Positions 1 through 7,800 of a stretch of DNA of 18,677 bases are shown here, one piece after another. The stretch spans positions 1 through 18,677 of the forward strand of contig CAJUPI010000062.1 in NCBI GenBank assembly GCA_910588125.1, in the 5' to 3' direction. This DNA is from an uncultured Lachnospiraceae bacterium. GTDB taxonomy: Bacteria > Bacillota > Clostridia > Lachnospirales > Lachnospiraceae. Both the position numbers and the translations under genes were made by a program. Below the pieces are notes generated by a model. It was not told the DNA's origin. It saw only the letters and a list, made by a program, of their open reading frames with translations, and did not search any database. Numbering within the stretch: position 1 is the first letter of the stretch; every line of letters begins with the position of its first letter.

Positions 1-2
1 AG

Positions 3-62
3 CATATTATCAGCGGAGAATACAGCAACTATTTCCAGAAGATGTATGGAGAACGACTGTAA
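3..62 (+). CDS. C-terminal end of an RmlB-like dTDP-glucose 4,6-dehydratase (partial)
   Basis: Only the last 19 codons and the TAA stop are inside the window. The readable frame ends ISGEYSNYFQKMYGERL. From memory this resembles the usual C-terminus of RmlB/RfbB proteins (ISGEYxxYYxxMYxxR). The next gene is rmlD, and rmlB commonly sits beside it in dTDP-rhamnose operons. The assignment rests on this short tail plus context, so it is tentative. Confidence 0.55.
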   Translation, partial: HIISGEYSNYFQKMYGERL

Positions 63-111
63 GCGGTTGCAGCGTTCGGAATATTGGATGTGAAAACAGG
101 AGCAGATAAGA

Positions 112-966
112 ATGAGCATGAAAGTATTGGTGACCGGAGCCAAAGGACAGCTTGGCACGGATTTGATGAATGAGCTGAAACGGCAGGGATTAGAAGGCGT
201 GGGGGTAGATGTGGAAGAGATGGATATCACAGATGCCGCCGCCTGCCGGCGTGTGATTTCTCAGGCAAATGTTGACGCAGTGATTCATTGTGCGGCATAT
301 ACTGCAGTAGACGCTGCGGAAGATCAGGTAGAGCTCTGCCGGAAGATCAACGGGGAGGGAACGCATAATGTGGCGGTAGCCTGCCGTGAAGCGGATGTCA
401 AAATGATGTATCTCAGCACGGATTACGTATTTGATGGCAGCGGTACCCGCCCCTGGGAGCCGGACGATGAACGGGCGCCGTTAAATGTGTACGGACAGAC
501 GAAGTATGAGGGTGAACTGGCTATTGAAGAGCAGTTAGACCGCTATTTTATCGTCCGGATTGCCTGGGTATTTGGTGTGGCCGGTAAAAATTTTATCAAG
601 ACCATGCTGCGGCTGGGGAAAGAAAAAGGGGCGGTCAGCGTAGTGGACGATCAAGTGGGATCGCCGACCTATACCTATGATCTGGCGCGGCTTTTGGTTG
701 ATATGATACAGACGGATCATTATGGATATTATCATGCCACAAACGAAGGCGAGTGCAGTTGGTATGAATTTGCAAAAGAAATTTTTCGTCAGGCCGGTAT
801 GAATGAGGTAAAAGTGACGCCGGTGAGCAGTGAGGCGTTTGCCGCCAAAGCAAAGCGCCCGGCCAACAGCCGGATGAATAAGGAAAAGCTGACGGAAAAA
901 GGGTTTGAGCGTCTGCCAAGCTGGCAGGATGCATTGGAACGGTTTCTGCAAGTAGTGGAGCAATGA
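112..966 (+). CDS. rmlD: dTDP-4-dehydrorhamnose reductase RmlD
   Basis: RmlD is a cytoplasmic short-chain dehydrogenase that performs the last step of dTDP-L-rhamnose synthesis: NAD(P)H-dependent reduction of dTDP-4-dehydrorhamnose. The 284-residue protein has the N-terminal Rossmann motif TGAKGQLG (residues 8-15). It has the STDYVFDG segment (102-109) and the catalytic Tyr-x3-Lys pair at Y127/K131 (YGQTK), all typical of the family, and normal length. The ATG at 112 has an AGGAG nine bases upstream; a second ATG six bases later is possible. It follows the RmlB-like tail by 49 bp and precedes glmM by 42 bp, so a cell-surface sugar operon is likely. The rhamnose would feed a wall polysaccharide. 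Confidence 0.93.
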   Translation: MSMKVLVTGAKGQLGTDLMNELKRQGLEGVGVDVEEMDITDAAACRRVISQANVDAVIHCAAYTAVDAAEDQVELCRKINGEGTHNVAVACREADVKMMYLSTDYVFDGSGTRPWEPDDERAPLNVYGQTKYEGELAIEEQLDRYFIVRIAWVFGVAGKNFIKTMLRLGKEKGAVSVVDDQVGSPTYTYDLARLLVDMIQTDHYGYYHATNEGECSWYEFAKEIFRQAGMNEVKVTPVSSEAFAAKAKRPANSRMNKEKLTEKGFERLPSWQDALERFLQVVEQ

Positions 967-1008
967 CATTAGTTTGGCAGCTTTAACATTAAAAGGGAGG
1001 CAGTATTT

Positions 1009-2379
1009 GTGGGAAAATATTTTGGAACGGATGGTTTTCGTGGAGAAGCCAATGTAAATCTGACTGTGGAGCATGCCTATCAGGTCGGGCGTTTTCTGGG
1101 CTGGTATTATGGACAGAAAAGCCGGGTTACGCCGGAGAATCCGGAAGGGAGATGCCGGGTGGTGATCGGAAAAGATACGAGAAGAAGCAGCTATATGTTT
1201 GAGTATTCCCTGGTGGCAGGGCTGACGGCTTCTGGTGCTGATGCATTTCTTCTTCATGTTACGACGACTCCCAGCGTGTCATATGTAGTGCGTACCGAAG
1301 AATTTGATTGTGGCATCATGATCTCGGCCAGCCATAATCCTTATTATGACAACGGGATTAAAGTGATCAATGGCAAGGGGGAAAAGCTGGAGGAAAATGT
1401 AATAGAAGAGATTGAACGTTATCTGGACGGCGAAATGGAAGAGATTCCTTTTGCGCTTCGGGATAAGGTCGGACGTACGGTAGACTATGCGGCAGGGAGA
1501 AACCGTTATATCGGATATCTCATCTCAATTGCCACCCGTTCTTTTAAAAACCGTAAAGTGGCTCTCGATTGTGCGAATGGCAGTGCCTCTGCCATCGCGA
1601 AAAATGTTTTTGACGCCCTGGGAGCAGAAACTTATGTGATTCACAACAATCCTAATGGGCTAAATATTAATACGGATTGCGGCTCCACACATATCGGGAG
1701 ATTGCAGCAATTTGTGAAAGATCAGGGATGTGATGTGGGATTTGCCTATGACGGGGACGCCGACCGTTGTATCGCTGTGGATGAGAACGGGGAAGTGGTA
1801 GATGGCGATAAGATCCTTTATATTTGTGGAAAATATATGAAGGAAAACGGCGTTTTAGTAAATAATACGGTAGTGACGACAGTTATGTCGAATTTTGGCC
1901 TTTATAAAGCGTTTGATCGTGAGGGAATTTGTTATGAGAAGACGGCGGTGGGCGATAAATATGTCTATGAGAATATGGTGAAAAATGGAAATTGTCTGGG
2001 CGGCGAACAGTCAGGACATATTATTTTCAGCAAACATGCCACGACCGGAGACGGGATTCTGACTTCTCTGAAGGTGATGGAGGTGATGCTGGAAAAGAAG
2101 GAGTCTTTGGGCAAGCTGGCTTCAGAGGTGGAGATCTTCCCACAGGTATTGAAAAATGTACGTGTCCAGGATAAGCAGCTGGCTCAGGATGATGCCAGAG
2201 TTCAGGCGGAGGTAGCAAAGGTTACAACGGCTTTGGGAAGCGATGGGCGGATCCTTCTGCGCCAGTCCGGAACGGAGCCGGTGGTAAGAGTGATGGTGGA
2301 GGCTGCCAGCGTGGAGCTGTGTGAAAAATACGTAGATCAGGTGATTGAGGTAATGAAGTCCCAGGGGCATGTTGTTTAG
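1009..2379 (+). CDS. glmM: phosphoglucosamine mutase-type phosphohexomutase (GlmM-like)
   Basis: This is an alpha-D-phosphohexomutase of 456 residues. GlmM converts glucosamine-6-phosphate to glucosamine-1-phosphate on the path to UDP-GlcNAc and peptidoglycan. All four family loops are visible: the phosphoserine loop SASHNP with Ser108, the Mg-binding DGDADR (248-253), the sugar-specificity loop GEQSGH (332-337) and the phosphate-binding RQSGTEP (418-424). The GEQSGH form and the FGTDGFRG N-terminus favour GlmM over phosphomannomutase. The start is a GTG at 1009 with AGGGAGG upstream. The spacing of 42 bp after rmlD suggests cotranscription. No clear terminator follows. Confidence 0.88.
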   Translation: MGKYFGTDGFRGEANVNLTVEHAYQVGRFLGWYYGQKSRVTPENPEGRCRVVIGKDTRRSSYMFEYSLVAGLTASGADAFLLHVTTTPSVSYVVRTEEFDCGIMISASHNPYYDNGIKVINGKGEKLEENVIEEIERYLDGEMEEIPFALRDKVGRTVDYAAGRNRYIGYLISIATRSFKNRKVALDCANGSASAIAKNVFDALGAETYVIHNNPNGLNINTDCGSTHIGRLQQFVKDQGCDVGFAYDGDADRCIAVDENGEVVDGDKILYICGKYMKENGVLVNNTVVTTVMSNFGLYKAFDREGICYEKTAVGDKYVYENMVKNGNCLGGEQSGHIIFSKHATTGDGILTSLKVMEVMLEKKESLGKLASEVEIFPQVLKNVRVQDKQLAQDDARVQAEVAKVTTALGSDGRILLRQSGTEPVVRVMVEAASVELCEKYVDQVIEVMKSQGHVV

Positions 2380-2397
2380 ATAACGTACAGGAATTAC

Positions 2398-2426
2398 TTG
2401 CAAGAGGAAGGGAATTGTGATAAAAT
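2398..2426 (+). promoter_or_regulatory. predicted sigma-A promoter of leuA
   Basis: A -35 box TTGCAA (2398-2403) and a -10 box TAAAAT (2421-2426) are separated by exactly 17 bp, with TG at the extended -10 position. It lies just after the glmM stop, so leuA probably has its own transcript with a leader of about 250 nt. Confidence 0.55.
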
Positions 2427-2685
2427 TTAGGCTAATGCCAGCGCAGTTTATTAGATTGCAGCGGCAAAATATATCAGTAAAGGAATGATGACCGATGGGG
2501 TTAGACCTAAAAGCGTGACAATTTTTATTGTCGAGAATTATGGCGTGATTTATCGACTGCGAGGCTGTAGATGTGATTTTTAAAGTGAGACAGTGACAGA
2601 AGGAAAGCGGATGTCAGTTTTGCAACAGCGGGATTACCGGACTGTTGCGTTAAAGTCCATATACAGATGCAAGGAGGAGAAAATC
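2427..2685 (+). other. leuA 5' leader, possible regulatory RNA
   Basis: This region has no convincing gene. It holds a perfect small hairpin (GACAAT, TTTT loop, ATTGTC, 2517-2532). A second strong one lies at 2622-2648 (GCAACAG paired with CTGTTGC, with an inner CGG/CCG pair). The second ends 37 bases before the leuA ATG. I see no T-box GGTGGNACCGCG signature, no leucine-rich leader peptide and no U-run, so a mechanism cannot be named. A 31-codon frame starting at 2488 has a ribosome site placed too close and no leucine bias. Confidence 0.3.
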
Positions 2686-4359
2686 ATGTTGAATTATAAG
2701 AGATATCAAAGAGTACCGGTAGTAGATTATCCGGAGCGGGAATGGCCGAACAGACAGATTGGAAAGGCGCCTATGTGGTGCAGCGTGGATCTGCGGGACG
2801 GCAACCAGGCCCTGATTGAACCGATGGTTGTGGAAGAAAAAATCGAGTTTTTTAATATGCTGGTAAAGCTCGGTTTTAAGGAGATTGAGATCGGATTTCC
2901 GGCGGCGTCGCAGATTGAGTTTGATTTCCTGCGCCAGTTGGTAGAAAGAAAGCTGATTCCGGATGACGTGCGCGTGCAGGTATTAGTGCAGTGCCGGGAA
3001 CATTTGATCAAGAGGACCTTTGAAGCGATCGAGGGCATCAAGAAGGTTGTGGTGCACATTTACAATTCCACATCGATTTTGCAGCGCGATGTAGTATTCC
3101 ATAAGAACAAAGAGGAGATCAAACAGATTGCCATAGATGGGACGGAGCTGGTAAAGAGATATGCAGCAGGATATGATGGAGATCTGCTGCTGGAATATTC
3201 TCCGGAGAGCTTTACTGGTACGGAGCTGGAGTATGCTCTGGAGATCTGTACGGCAGTACAGGATACCTGGGGACAGGCGACGCCGGATCGGCCAATTATC
3301 TTTAATCTTCCTTCTACGGTGGAGATGACGACGCCAAATGTTTATGCGGATCAGATTGAATGGATGAATAAGCATTTTAAAGATCGTGATAGCATTATTT
3401 TGAGTGTGCATCCTCACAATGACCGGGGTACCGGAGTGGCAGCTACGGAGCTGGCACTGCTGGCCGGGGCGGATCGCGTGGAGGGAACTTTGTTTGGTAA
3501 CGGGGAACGCACCGGCAATGTGGACATTTTGACGCTGGCTTACAATATGTTTTCCCAGGGGATCGATCCGGATTTGGCGATTGAGAATGTCCGTGAGATT
3601 GCAGAGGTGTATGAGCGTTGTACAAAGATGCAGATTGACGAGCGTCATCCGTATGCTGGCAAGCTGGTATTTACAGCCTTTTCCGGATCTCATCAGGATG
3701 CGATCAATAAGGGAATGCAGGCACTCAAGGAGCGTGGCGGAGAGCATTGGGAGGTTCCGTATCTGCCGATCGATCCTTCGGACATCGGAAGAGTGTACGA
3801 ACCGATTGTGCGGATCAACAGCCAGTCCGGAAAAGGCGGCGTGGCATTTGTCATGGATACTTTCTACGGATTCAAGCTGCCGAAAGGAATGCATAAAGAA
3901 TTTGCAGATGTAATTCAGAAAATTTCTGAGAAGCAGGGTGAGGTGGCTCCGGAGCAGATCATGGATGAGTTCCGTCGCAATTATCTGGATCGAAAGGAAC
4001 CGATGCATTTCCGGCGCTGCCAGATTACCGATACTGAGGTGGAGAAGAATATATATGCAACGCTGGCGAAGGTAACTTATACCGATCATGGGATTGAGAA
4101 AGTCTTTGAAGGCGTAGGGAATGGCCCGATTGACGCTGTGCAGCGGGGGCTTGAGGAAGAGCTTGGCATTCAGATCAAGGTGCTGGATTACAACGAGCAT
4201 GCACTGCAGATCGGCTCTAATGCTCAGGCGGCTTCTTATATACATTTGATGGATCAAAGCAGTGGCAAAGTGACTTACGGTGTGGGAGTCAGCTCTAATA
4301 TTACCAGGGCGTCTGTCAGAGGAATATTCAGTGCGGTGAATCGGTTATTTTATTCATAA
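2686..4359 (+). CDS. leuA: 2-isopropylmalate synthase
   Basis: LeuA condenses acetyl-CoA with 2-oxoisovalerate, the committed step of leucine synthesis. The 557-residue protein carries the N-terminal catalytic motif LRDGNQ (36-41), the metal-binding HPHND (242-246) and the glycine-rich GNGERTGN loop. A C-terminal LeuA dimer/allosteric domain (roughly 430-557) is where leucine feedback normally binds. The length fits the long LeuA form common in clostridia. I chose the ATG at 2686 because AAGGAGG sits eight bases upstream and the protein begins MLNYKRY, as in relatives recalled from memory. A GTG at 2593 would add 31 residues that read through the leader hairpin. It is monocistronic, ending in a strong terminator. 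Confidence 0.94.
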   Translation: MLNYKRYQRVPVVDYPEREWPNRQIGKAPMWCSVDLRDGNQALIEPMVVEEKIEFFNMLVKLGFKEIEIGFPAASQIEFDFLRQLVERKLIPDDVRVQVLVQCREHLIKRTFEAIEGIKKVVVHIYNSTSILQRDVVFHKNKEEIKQIAIDGTELVKRYAAGYDGDLLLEYSPESFTGTELEYALEICTAVQDTWGQATPDRPIIFNLPSTVEMTTPNVYADQIEWMNKHFKDRDSIILSVHPHNDRGTGVAATELALLAGADRVEGTLFGNGERTGNVDILTLAYNMFSQGIDPDLAIENVREIAEVYERCTKMQIDERHPYAGKLVFTAFSGSHQDAINKGMQALKERGGEHWEVPYLPIDPSDIGRVYEPIVRINSQSGKGGVAFVMDTFYGFKLPKGMHKEFADVIQKISEKQGEVAPEQIMDEFRRNYLDRKEPMHFRRCQITDTEVEKNIYATLAKVTYTDHGIEKVFEGVGNGPIDAVQRGLEEELGIQIKVLDYNEHALQIGSNAQAASYIHLMDQSSGKVTYGVGVSSNITRASVRGIFSAVNRLFYS

Positions 4360-4372
4360 GTAGAAATATTGG

Positions 4373-4411
4373 CTCCGGAATCCGGCAAAATCAGGGATTC
4401 CGGAGTTTTTT
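4373..4411 (+). terminator. rho-independent terminator of leuA
   Basis: CTCCGGAATCC pairs with GGGATTCCGGAG across a short A-rich loop, and six T residues follow. It begins 13 bases after the leuA stop. Confidence 0.85.
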
Positions 4412-4421
4412 GTAATGAGTT

Positions 4422-4560
4422 AGCTGTTTCCTAATGCCATTAAGTTTATCTCTGAGAATACTCAGCCATGGAAAAAGGAGCGGGAAGAGACGGAAAATGG
4501 TCTGCCGCTTTTGACTTTGCAGGGATCTAGAAGTCCTTAAATTTCTGAGTTTTGCGTGGA
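4422..4560. repeat. dispersed intergenic repeat, copy 1
   Basis: About 125 bases from 4436 recur, with roughly 88% identity by eye, at 18553-18677 in the same orientation. Both copies contain a CTGAG/CTCAG mini-hairpin and an ATG that opens a 20-codon frame ending FDFAGI. Copy 1 runs into the hairpin at 4519-4649. The repeat lies between the leuA terminator and the end of the convergent GH25 gene. Confidence 0.7.
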
Positions 4561-4649
4561 AACGAAAATGCATAAGCTTGCTATGCTCAGGCAGTATGCA
4601 TTTTCGTTTTAAAGCAAAATCCAGAAATCTAAGAGTTCTAAATCCCTGC
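4519..4649. repeat. 131-bp near-perfect palindrome (MITE-like or bidirectional terminator)
   Basis: The left arm begins GCAGGGATCTAGAA and the right arm ends TTCTAAATCCCTGC. Arms of about 56 bases pair with few mismatches up to a centre near 4580, including AAACGAAAATGCATA against TATGCATTTTCGTTT. It begins two bases past the stop of the minus-strand GH25 gene, so it could end that transcript. The left arm is shared with the repeat copy at the right end of the window, which argues for a mobile or multicopy element rather than a gene-specific terminator. Confidence 0.7.
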
Positions 4650-4651
4650 AA

Positions 4652-6364
4652 TTATGAAACTCCAGGTCCCTGGAGAATGGGAGCTTGGGATTCAGGAGCC
4701 ATGACATTGGGGATTTGCTCCGGAATACTGTCAGGGGCTTGCTCTGAATTGTCCGAATTGCTGCCGGAGGTTTCATCCGGGATGGTTTCGGTTTCAGGTA
4801 TGAGCTCCTGGCAGGCTCCGCTGGCATCCACTTGATAGGTGACGCCGTCTACAGTGATTTGGGTATCTGCGTACATAACACCATTTTCTGGATTCAAATA
4901 ATACCTAGCAGAGGAATCATTGACCCAGCCAGTCTGCATTTGTCCGTCGCTGCCATAATAATACCAAAGTCCGTCGATCTGCTTCCAGCCAGTGGCCATA
5001 GTCCCGTCTGTATCATTAAAGTAATACCATTTATCCTGGATTTGTTGGCGGCCAGTGGCCATAGCGCCACTTTCGCTAAAATAGTACCAGCTTTCACCAA
5101 GCTGTATGAGGCCGGTTTGCATGGCGCCACTGTTGTCAAAATAATACCATTTGTCCTGGATCTGCTGCCGGCCGGTCTGCATAGCGCCGCTGTTATCCAG
5201 ATAATACCAGATGCCATTGATAAACTGCCAGCCATTAGCCATGGCGCCGGAAGGCTGTAAGTAGTACCAGAGATTGTTATCTGACAGCCAGCCGGTCTGC
5301 ATCAGGGCATCGGTATTCAGATAGTACCAGGCGCTGCCGTCATGAATCCAGCCGGTCTGCATGGCACCGCTGTTGTCAAAATAACGCCAGCCTTCGGGGA
5401 AAGAAAGCCATCCTACTGTCATTCGCCGGGAAGAGGGATCCAAATAATAAATCTGTTCGTTCTGGGCAAACCATCCGCTGACGGCCAATCCATCGTTGTC
5501 CATAAAGAACCAGCCGGTTCCGTCGTGAATCCAGGTATCCTTTTGCATCTGATGGTTTTGATAGTAATAGGTGTTGCCCCCGATAGTTCTCCAGAGGTTT
5601 GGAGCGATGACATCGGAGAAATCCCGAAACTGAAAATCAATATCTACATTACCGGTAATTCCGTCGACAGATCCCGTACTAGTGGCCTGCCACATGACGG
5701 GATTCTCAAATGCATGCGGTGTTTCATATCGTGCGACCCATACATCATAATTGACCTGGGACATGTCAATCTTGTTGGCCAGCCAATAATCATTGGCATA
5801 TAAGATGGCATGATAGCCGGCCTCTTCAACCTTGCGGCAAAAGGCATTGACAATATCGGCCAGTTCGGTAGGGGTGAGTGTACTTTGGACAGAGGCTTCC
5901 ACATCAAAGGCAACCGGATAAGAGATGGGATAATCTTTGATCAGGTTTAGAACAAAATCAGCTTCCGCTTCTGCCATGGCAACGTCCGTCGCATAAGAAT
6001 ATATGTAGATGCCAAGCTGCACCCCGGCCATGGCGGCTTCCGCTGCATTGATGTGAAAACGGGGATCGACCTGCCCATCGTACCTGGTTCCTAACATAAC
6101 AAAGGAAATATCGTTCTGGGATACCTGTTGCCAGTCAATCGGTCCCTGCCAGTGGGAGACATCGATTCCTCTTGCAAAGATTCCTGAAACAGGGGTGCCA
6201 TCCTTGAGCTGATAGGTATTGTCACCAATCCGGCCGTGGCTGGAGGCGGCATGAGCAGGAAAAAAAGAGAGATTCATGGCCATGCTGAATGAGAGCCCGA
6301 AAGCAGCGAGCCGGGAAATATTTGTTTTGATTCGTTTGTACTTATTTGTCAATATGTAGTTCAT
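4652..6364 (-). CDS. secreted GH25 lysozyme with choline-binding-type repeats
   Basis: This is a predicted extracellular muramidase cleaving the MurNAc-GlcNAc bond of peptidoglycan. Numbered from the ATG at 6364 (570 residues), a signal peptide ends at about PAHA (39). The GH25 domain follows, with DVSHWQ (Asp68) and the catalytic DxE pair D154/E156 in FDVEA. From about residue 265 to 525 run around a dozen 20-residue repeats of the form G(W/R)xxxxxxWYYFxxxGAMQT, as in phosphocholine-binding proteins. The acidic tail ends GPGVS. The start is uncertain: GAAAGG abuts the ATG, while a TTG at 6352 is 12 bases from it. A still longer TTG start at 6397 would lie inside a repeat element and is unlikely. 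It is the third of three minus-strand genes, after a LicC/LicA-like enzyme and another repeat protein. Confidence 0.88.
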   Translation of the reverse strand: MNYILTNKYKRIKTNISRLAAFGLSFSMAMNLSFFPAHAASSHGRIGDNTYQLKDGTPVSGIFARGIDVSHWQGPIDWQQVSQNDISFVMLGTRYDGQVDPRFHINAAEAAMAGVQLGIYIYSYATDVAMAEAEADFVLNLIKDYPISYPVAFDVEASVQSTLTPTELADIVNAFCRKVEEAGYHAILYANDYWLANKIDMSQVNYDVWVARYETPHAFENPVMWQATSTGSVDGITGNVDIDFQFRDFSDVIAPNLWRTIGGNTYYYQNHQMQKDTWIHDGTGWFFMDNDGLAVSGWFAQNEQIYYLDPSSRRMTVGWLSFPEGWRYFDNSGAMQTGWIHDGSAWYYLNTDALMQTGWLSDNNLWYYLQPSGAMANGWQFINGIWYYLDNSGAMQTGRQQIQDKWYYFDNSGAMQTGLIQLGESWYYFSESGAMATGRQQIQDKWYYFNDTDGTMATGWKQIDGLWYYYGSDGQMQTGWVNDSSARYYLNPENGVMYADTQITVDGVTYQVDASGACQELIPETETIPDETSGSNSDNSEQAPDSIPEQIPNVMAPESQAPILQGPGVS

Positions 6365-6383
6365 CCTTTCTACTTGAAAAATG

Positions 6384-6555
6384 AGAGGGTGTTGCAAAAT
6401 AATCCATCTGATATTTCCATATCCTGTGTTCGGATGGTTCCGTACACAAAGCCTGCTTTTAACGGATAAAGTCTTTCAATATCAGACTGTGTGTCCGTGA
6501 ACAACCAGAAACAAAATACAGGAAATATCGAATGGATTATCTAGCAACACCCTCT
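6384..6555. repeat. 172-bp MITE-like element with terminal inverted repeats
   Basis: The ends are perfect 12-bp inverted repeats (AGAGGGTGTTGC at 6384-6395, GCAACACCCTCT at 6544-6555). Pairing continues inward (AATCCAT/ATGGATT, GATATTTCC/GGAAATATC) around an interior without a gene. It sits between two minus-strand genes and abuts the start of the GH25 gene. Its left end GGGTGTTGCAAAATAA recurs in other intergenic hairpins here. It could be a non-autonomous transposable element or a long terminator/processing hairpin. Confidence 0.65.
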
Positions 6556-6578
6556 ATACGTTCTTTATACGGTCAATG

Positions 6579-7700
6579 TCACGGCTTTGGCCCACCGGTT
6601 AAACCGGCCTGAAGAGAGTCTCCGGACTGGCTTTGGGAAGAGGAGCTGCCGCCAGGAGTAGAGCTGCCGCCAGGAGTGGAACCGCCGCCAGGAGAGGGAG
6701 CAGTACTGCCGCCGGAGGAGGAAGATACCCCAGGTCCGCCATTGGAATAGTGGCTGCCGCCTACAACCGGAGTGGAGGAAGAGCCGCCGCCATTGCTGTT
6801 GCCACCGGTAGAACCATTATAGACATTATTGGTGTTGACATTGGTGTTGCAGGCTCCGTTGGCAGCAAACTGATAAGTAACGCCATCAATGGTACGGGAG
6901 GTGCCGGCGACCATACGGCCTTCTGCTGCCGGATCCAGATAATAATATGTGCCATTTACCTGAATCCAACCGGTCTGCATATGTCCGGAATTATTAAAAT
7001 AATGGTAATAGCCGTCGATTTGCTTCCATGCGGTAGACATGATGCCGTTGGCAGGATCCATGTAGTATTTGTTTGTGCCGTCGCTCAGCCATCCGGTAAG
7101 CATTTTGCCCAGAGGCAGGGCAGCAGTGGCATTCATATTGAAATAATAATAGTTTCCATTATACTGTTGCCATCCGGTGAGCATCTTGCCGTCTGAGGCA
7201 AACAGATAATAGCTGCCATCAATTTCAGCAGAAGTATTTAATACACATTTGCCAGTGCTTTTGTCAAAATAATACCAGGCGTCGTCCATGTTCCGCCAGC
7301 CAAGCATCATAGAGCCGTCGCTGCGCATATAATAGTAATCGCTGCCGATATTCAGCCATTGATTCGTAACCATCGTGCCATCGCTGAGGGTATAATAATA
7401 TTTTCCATTATCATTGACCCAGCCGGTAGACATCAGGCCGTCCGGCTTGAAGTAATACCATTTGTCATTGATCTTTTTCCAGCCGACACTCATCACGCCG
7501 GTTGAGAGATCCGTGTAATAATATCCGTTGGATGTGTTGATCCATCCTTTGTGCAGAGAGCCGTCCGCATCATAATAGACATAATTATTGCCATTCTGCA
7601 CCCATCCGGTAGCAGCAAAGGCGGTCGTCCCAAGGCCGGGAACCGCTATCCCCAATACTCCGGCAAACGCCGCTGCCGCCAGCCATTTTGTTTTCTTCAT
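6579..7700 (-). CDS. secreted choline-binding-type repeat protein
   Basis: This 373-residue protein has a signal peptide (cleavage likely after AFA, residue 29). It then has about eleven aromatic cell-wall-binding repeats (GW...YYY/YYF...G.M.TGW) covering roughly residues 30-285. The last 90 residues are a low-complexity Gly/Ser/Pro/Thr tail with GGPGVSSSSGG and SSTPGG units. No catalytic domain is visible, so it is probably a structural or adhesin-like protein docking on choline-substituted wall polymers. AAGGAGG lies eight bases before the ATG, which fixes the start. It has its own promoter. It lies downstream of the LicC/LicA-like gene and upstream of the GH25 gene on the same strand, so it may also be reached by readthrough. 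Confidence 0.85.
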   Translation of the reverse strand: MKKTKWLAAAAFAGVLGIAVPGLGTTAFAATGWVQNGNNYVYYDADGSLHKGWINTSNGYYYTDLSTGVMSVGWKKINDKWYYFKPDGLMSTGWVNDNGKYYYTLSDGTMVTNQWLNIGSDYYYMRSDGSMMLGWRNMDDAWYYFDKSTGKCVLNTSAEIDGSYYLFASDGKMLTGWQQYNGNYYYFNMNATAALPLGKMLTGWLSDGTNKYYMDPANGIMSTAWKQIDGYYHYFNNSGHMQTGWIQVNGTYYYLDPAAEGRMVAGTSRTIDGVTYQFAANGACNTNVNTNNVYNGSTGGNSNGGGSSSTPVVGGSHYSNGGPGVSSSSGGSTAPSPGGGSTPGGSSTPGGSSSSQSQSGDSLQAGLTGGPKP

Positions 7701-7761
7701 GTTAGATACCTCCTTATATACCGGACTTTTGCCCGAAAAAGTTCATATTTCAATAGAACCC

Positions 7762-7770
7762 ATTATAGCA
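7762..7770 (-). promoter_or_regulatory. extended -10 promoter of the 373-aa repeat protein
   Basis: Read on the minus strand, TGC precedes a perfect TATAAT (7767-7762). There is no good -35 at 17 bp; TTATCA at 19 bp is a weak candidate. The position gives a 5' leader of about 55 nt with the AAGGAGG site. Confidence 0.5.
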
Positions 7771-7800
7771 TACGCGAACAGAGAAGTGATAACATTTTTA

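Noticed and set aside
2983..4257. 424-codon open frame antisense to leuA
   Set aside because: leuA is unmistakable on the other strand; the antisense product has no recognisable domain and no ribosome site.
6365..6397. Longer N-terminus of the GH25 lysozyme from a TTG at 6397
   Set aside because: The extra codons come from the end of the palindromic element and precede the only Shine-Dalgarno-like sequence.
4880..7560. CRISPR-like periodic repeats
   Set aside because: The 60-base periodicity encodes 20-residue wall-binding repeats in open frames; units are degenerate and have no spacers.
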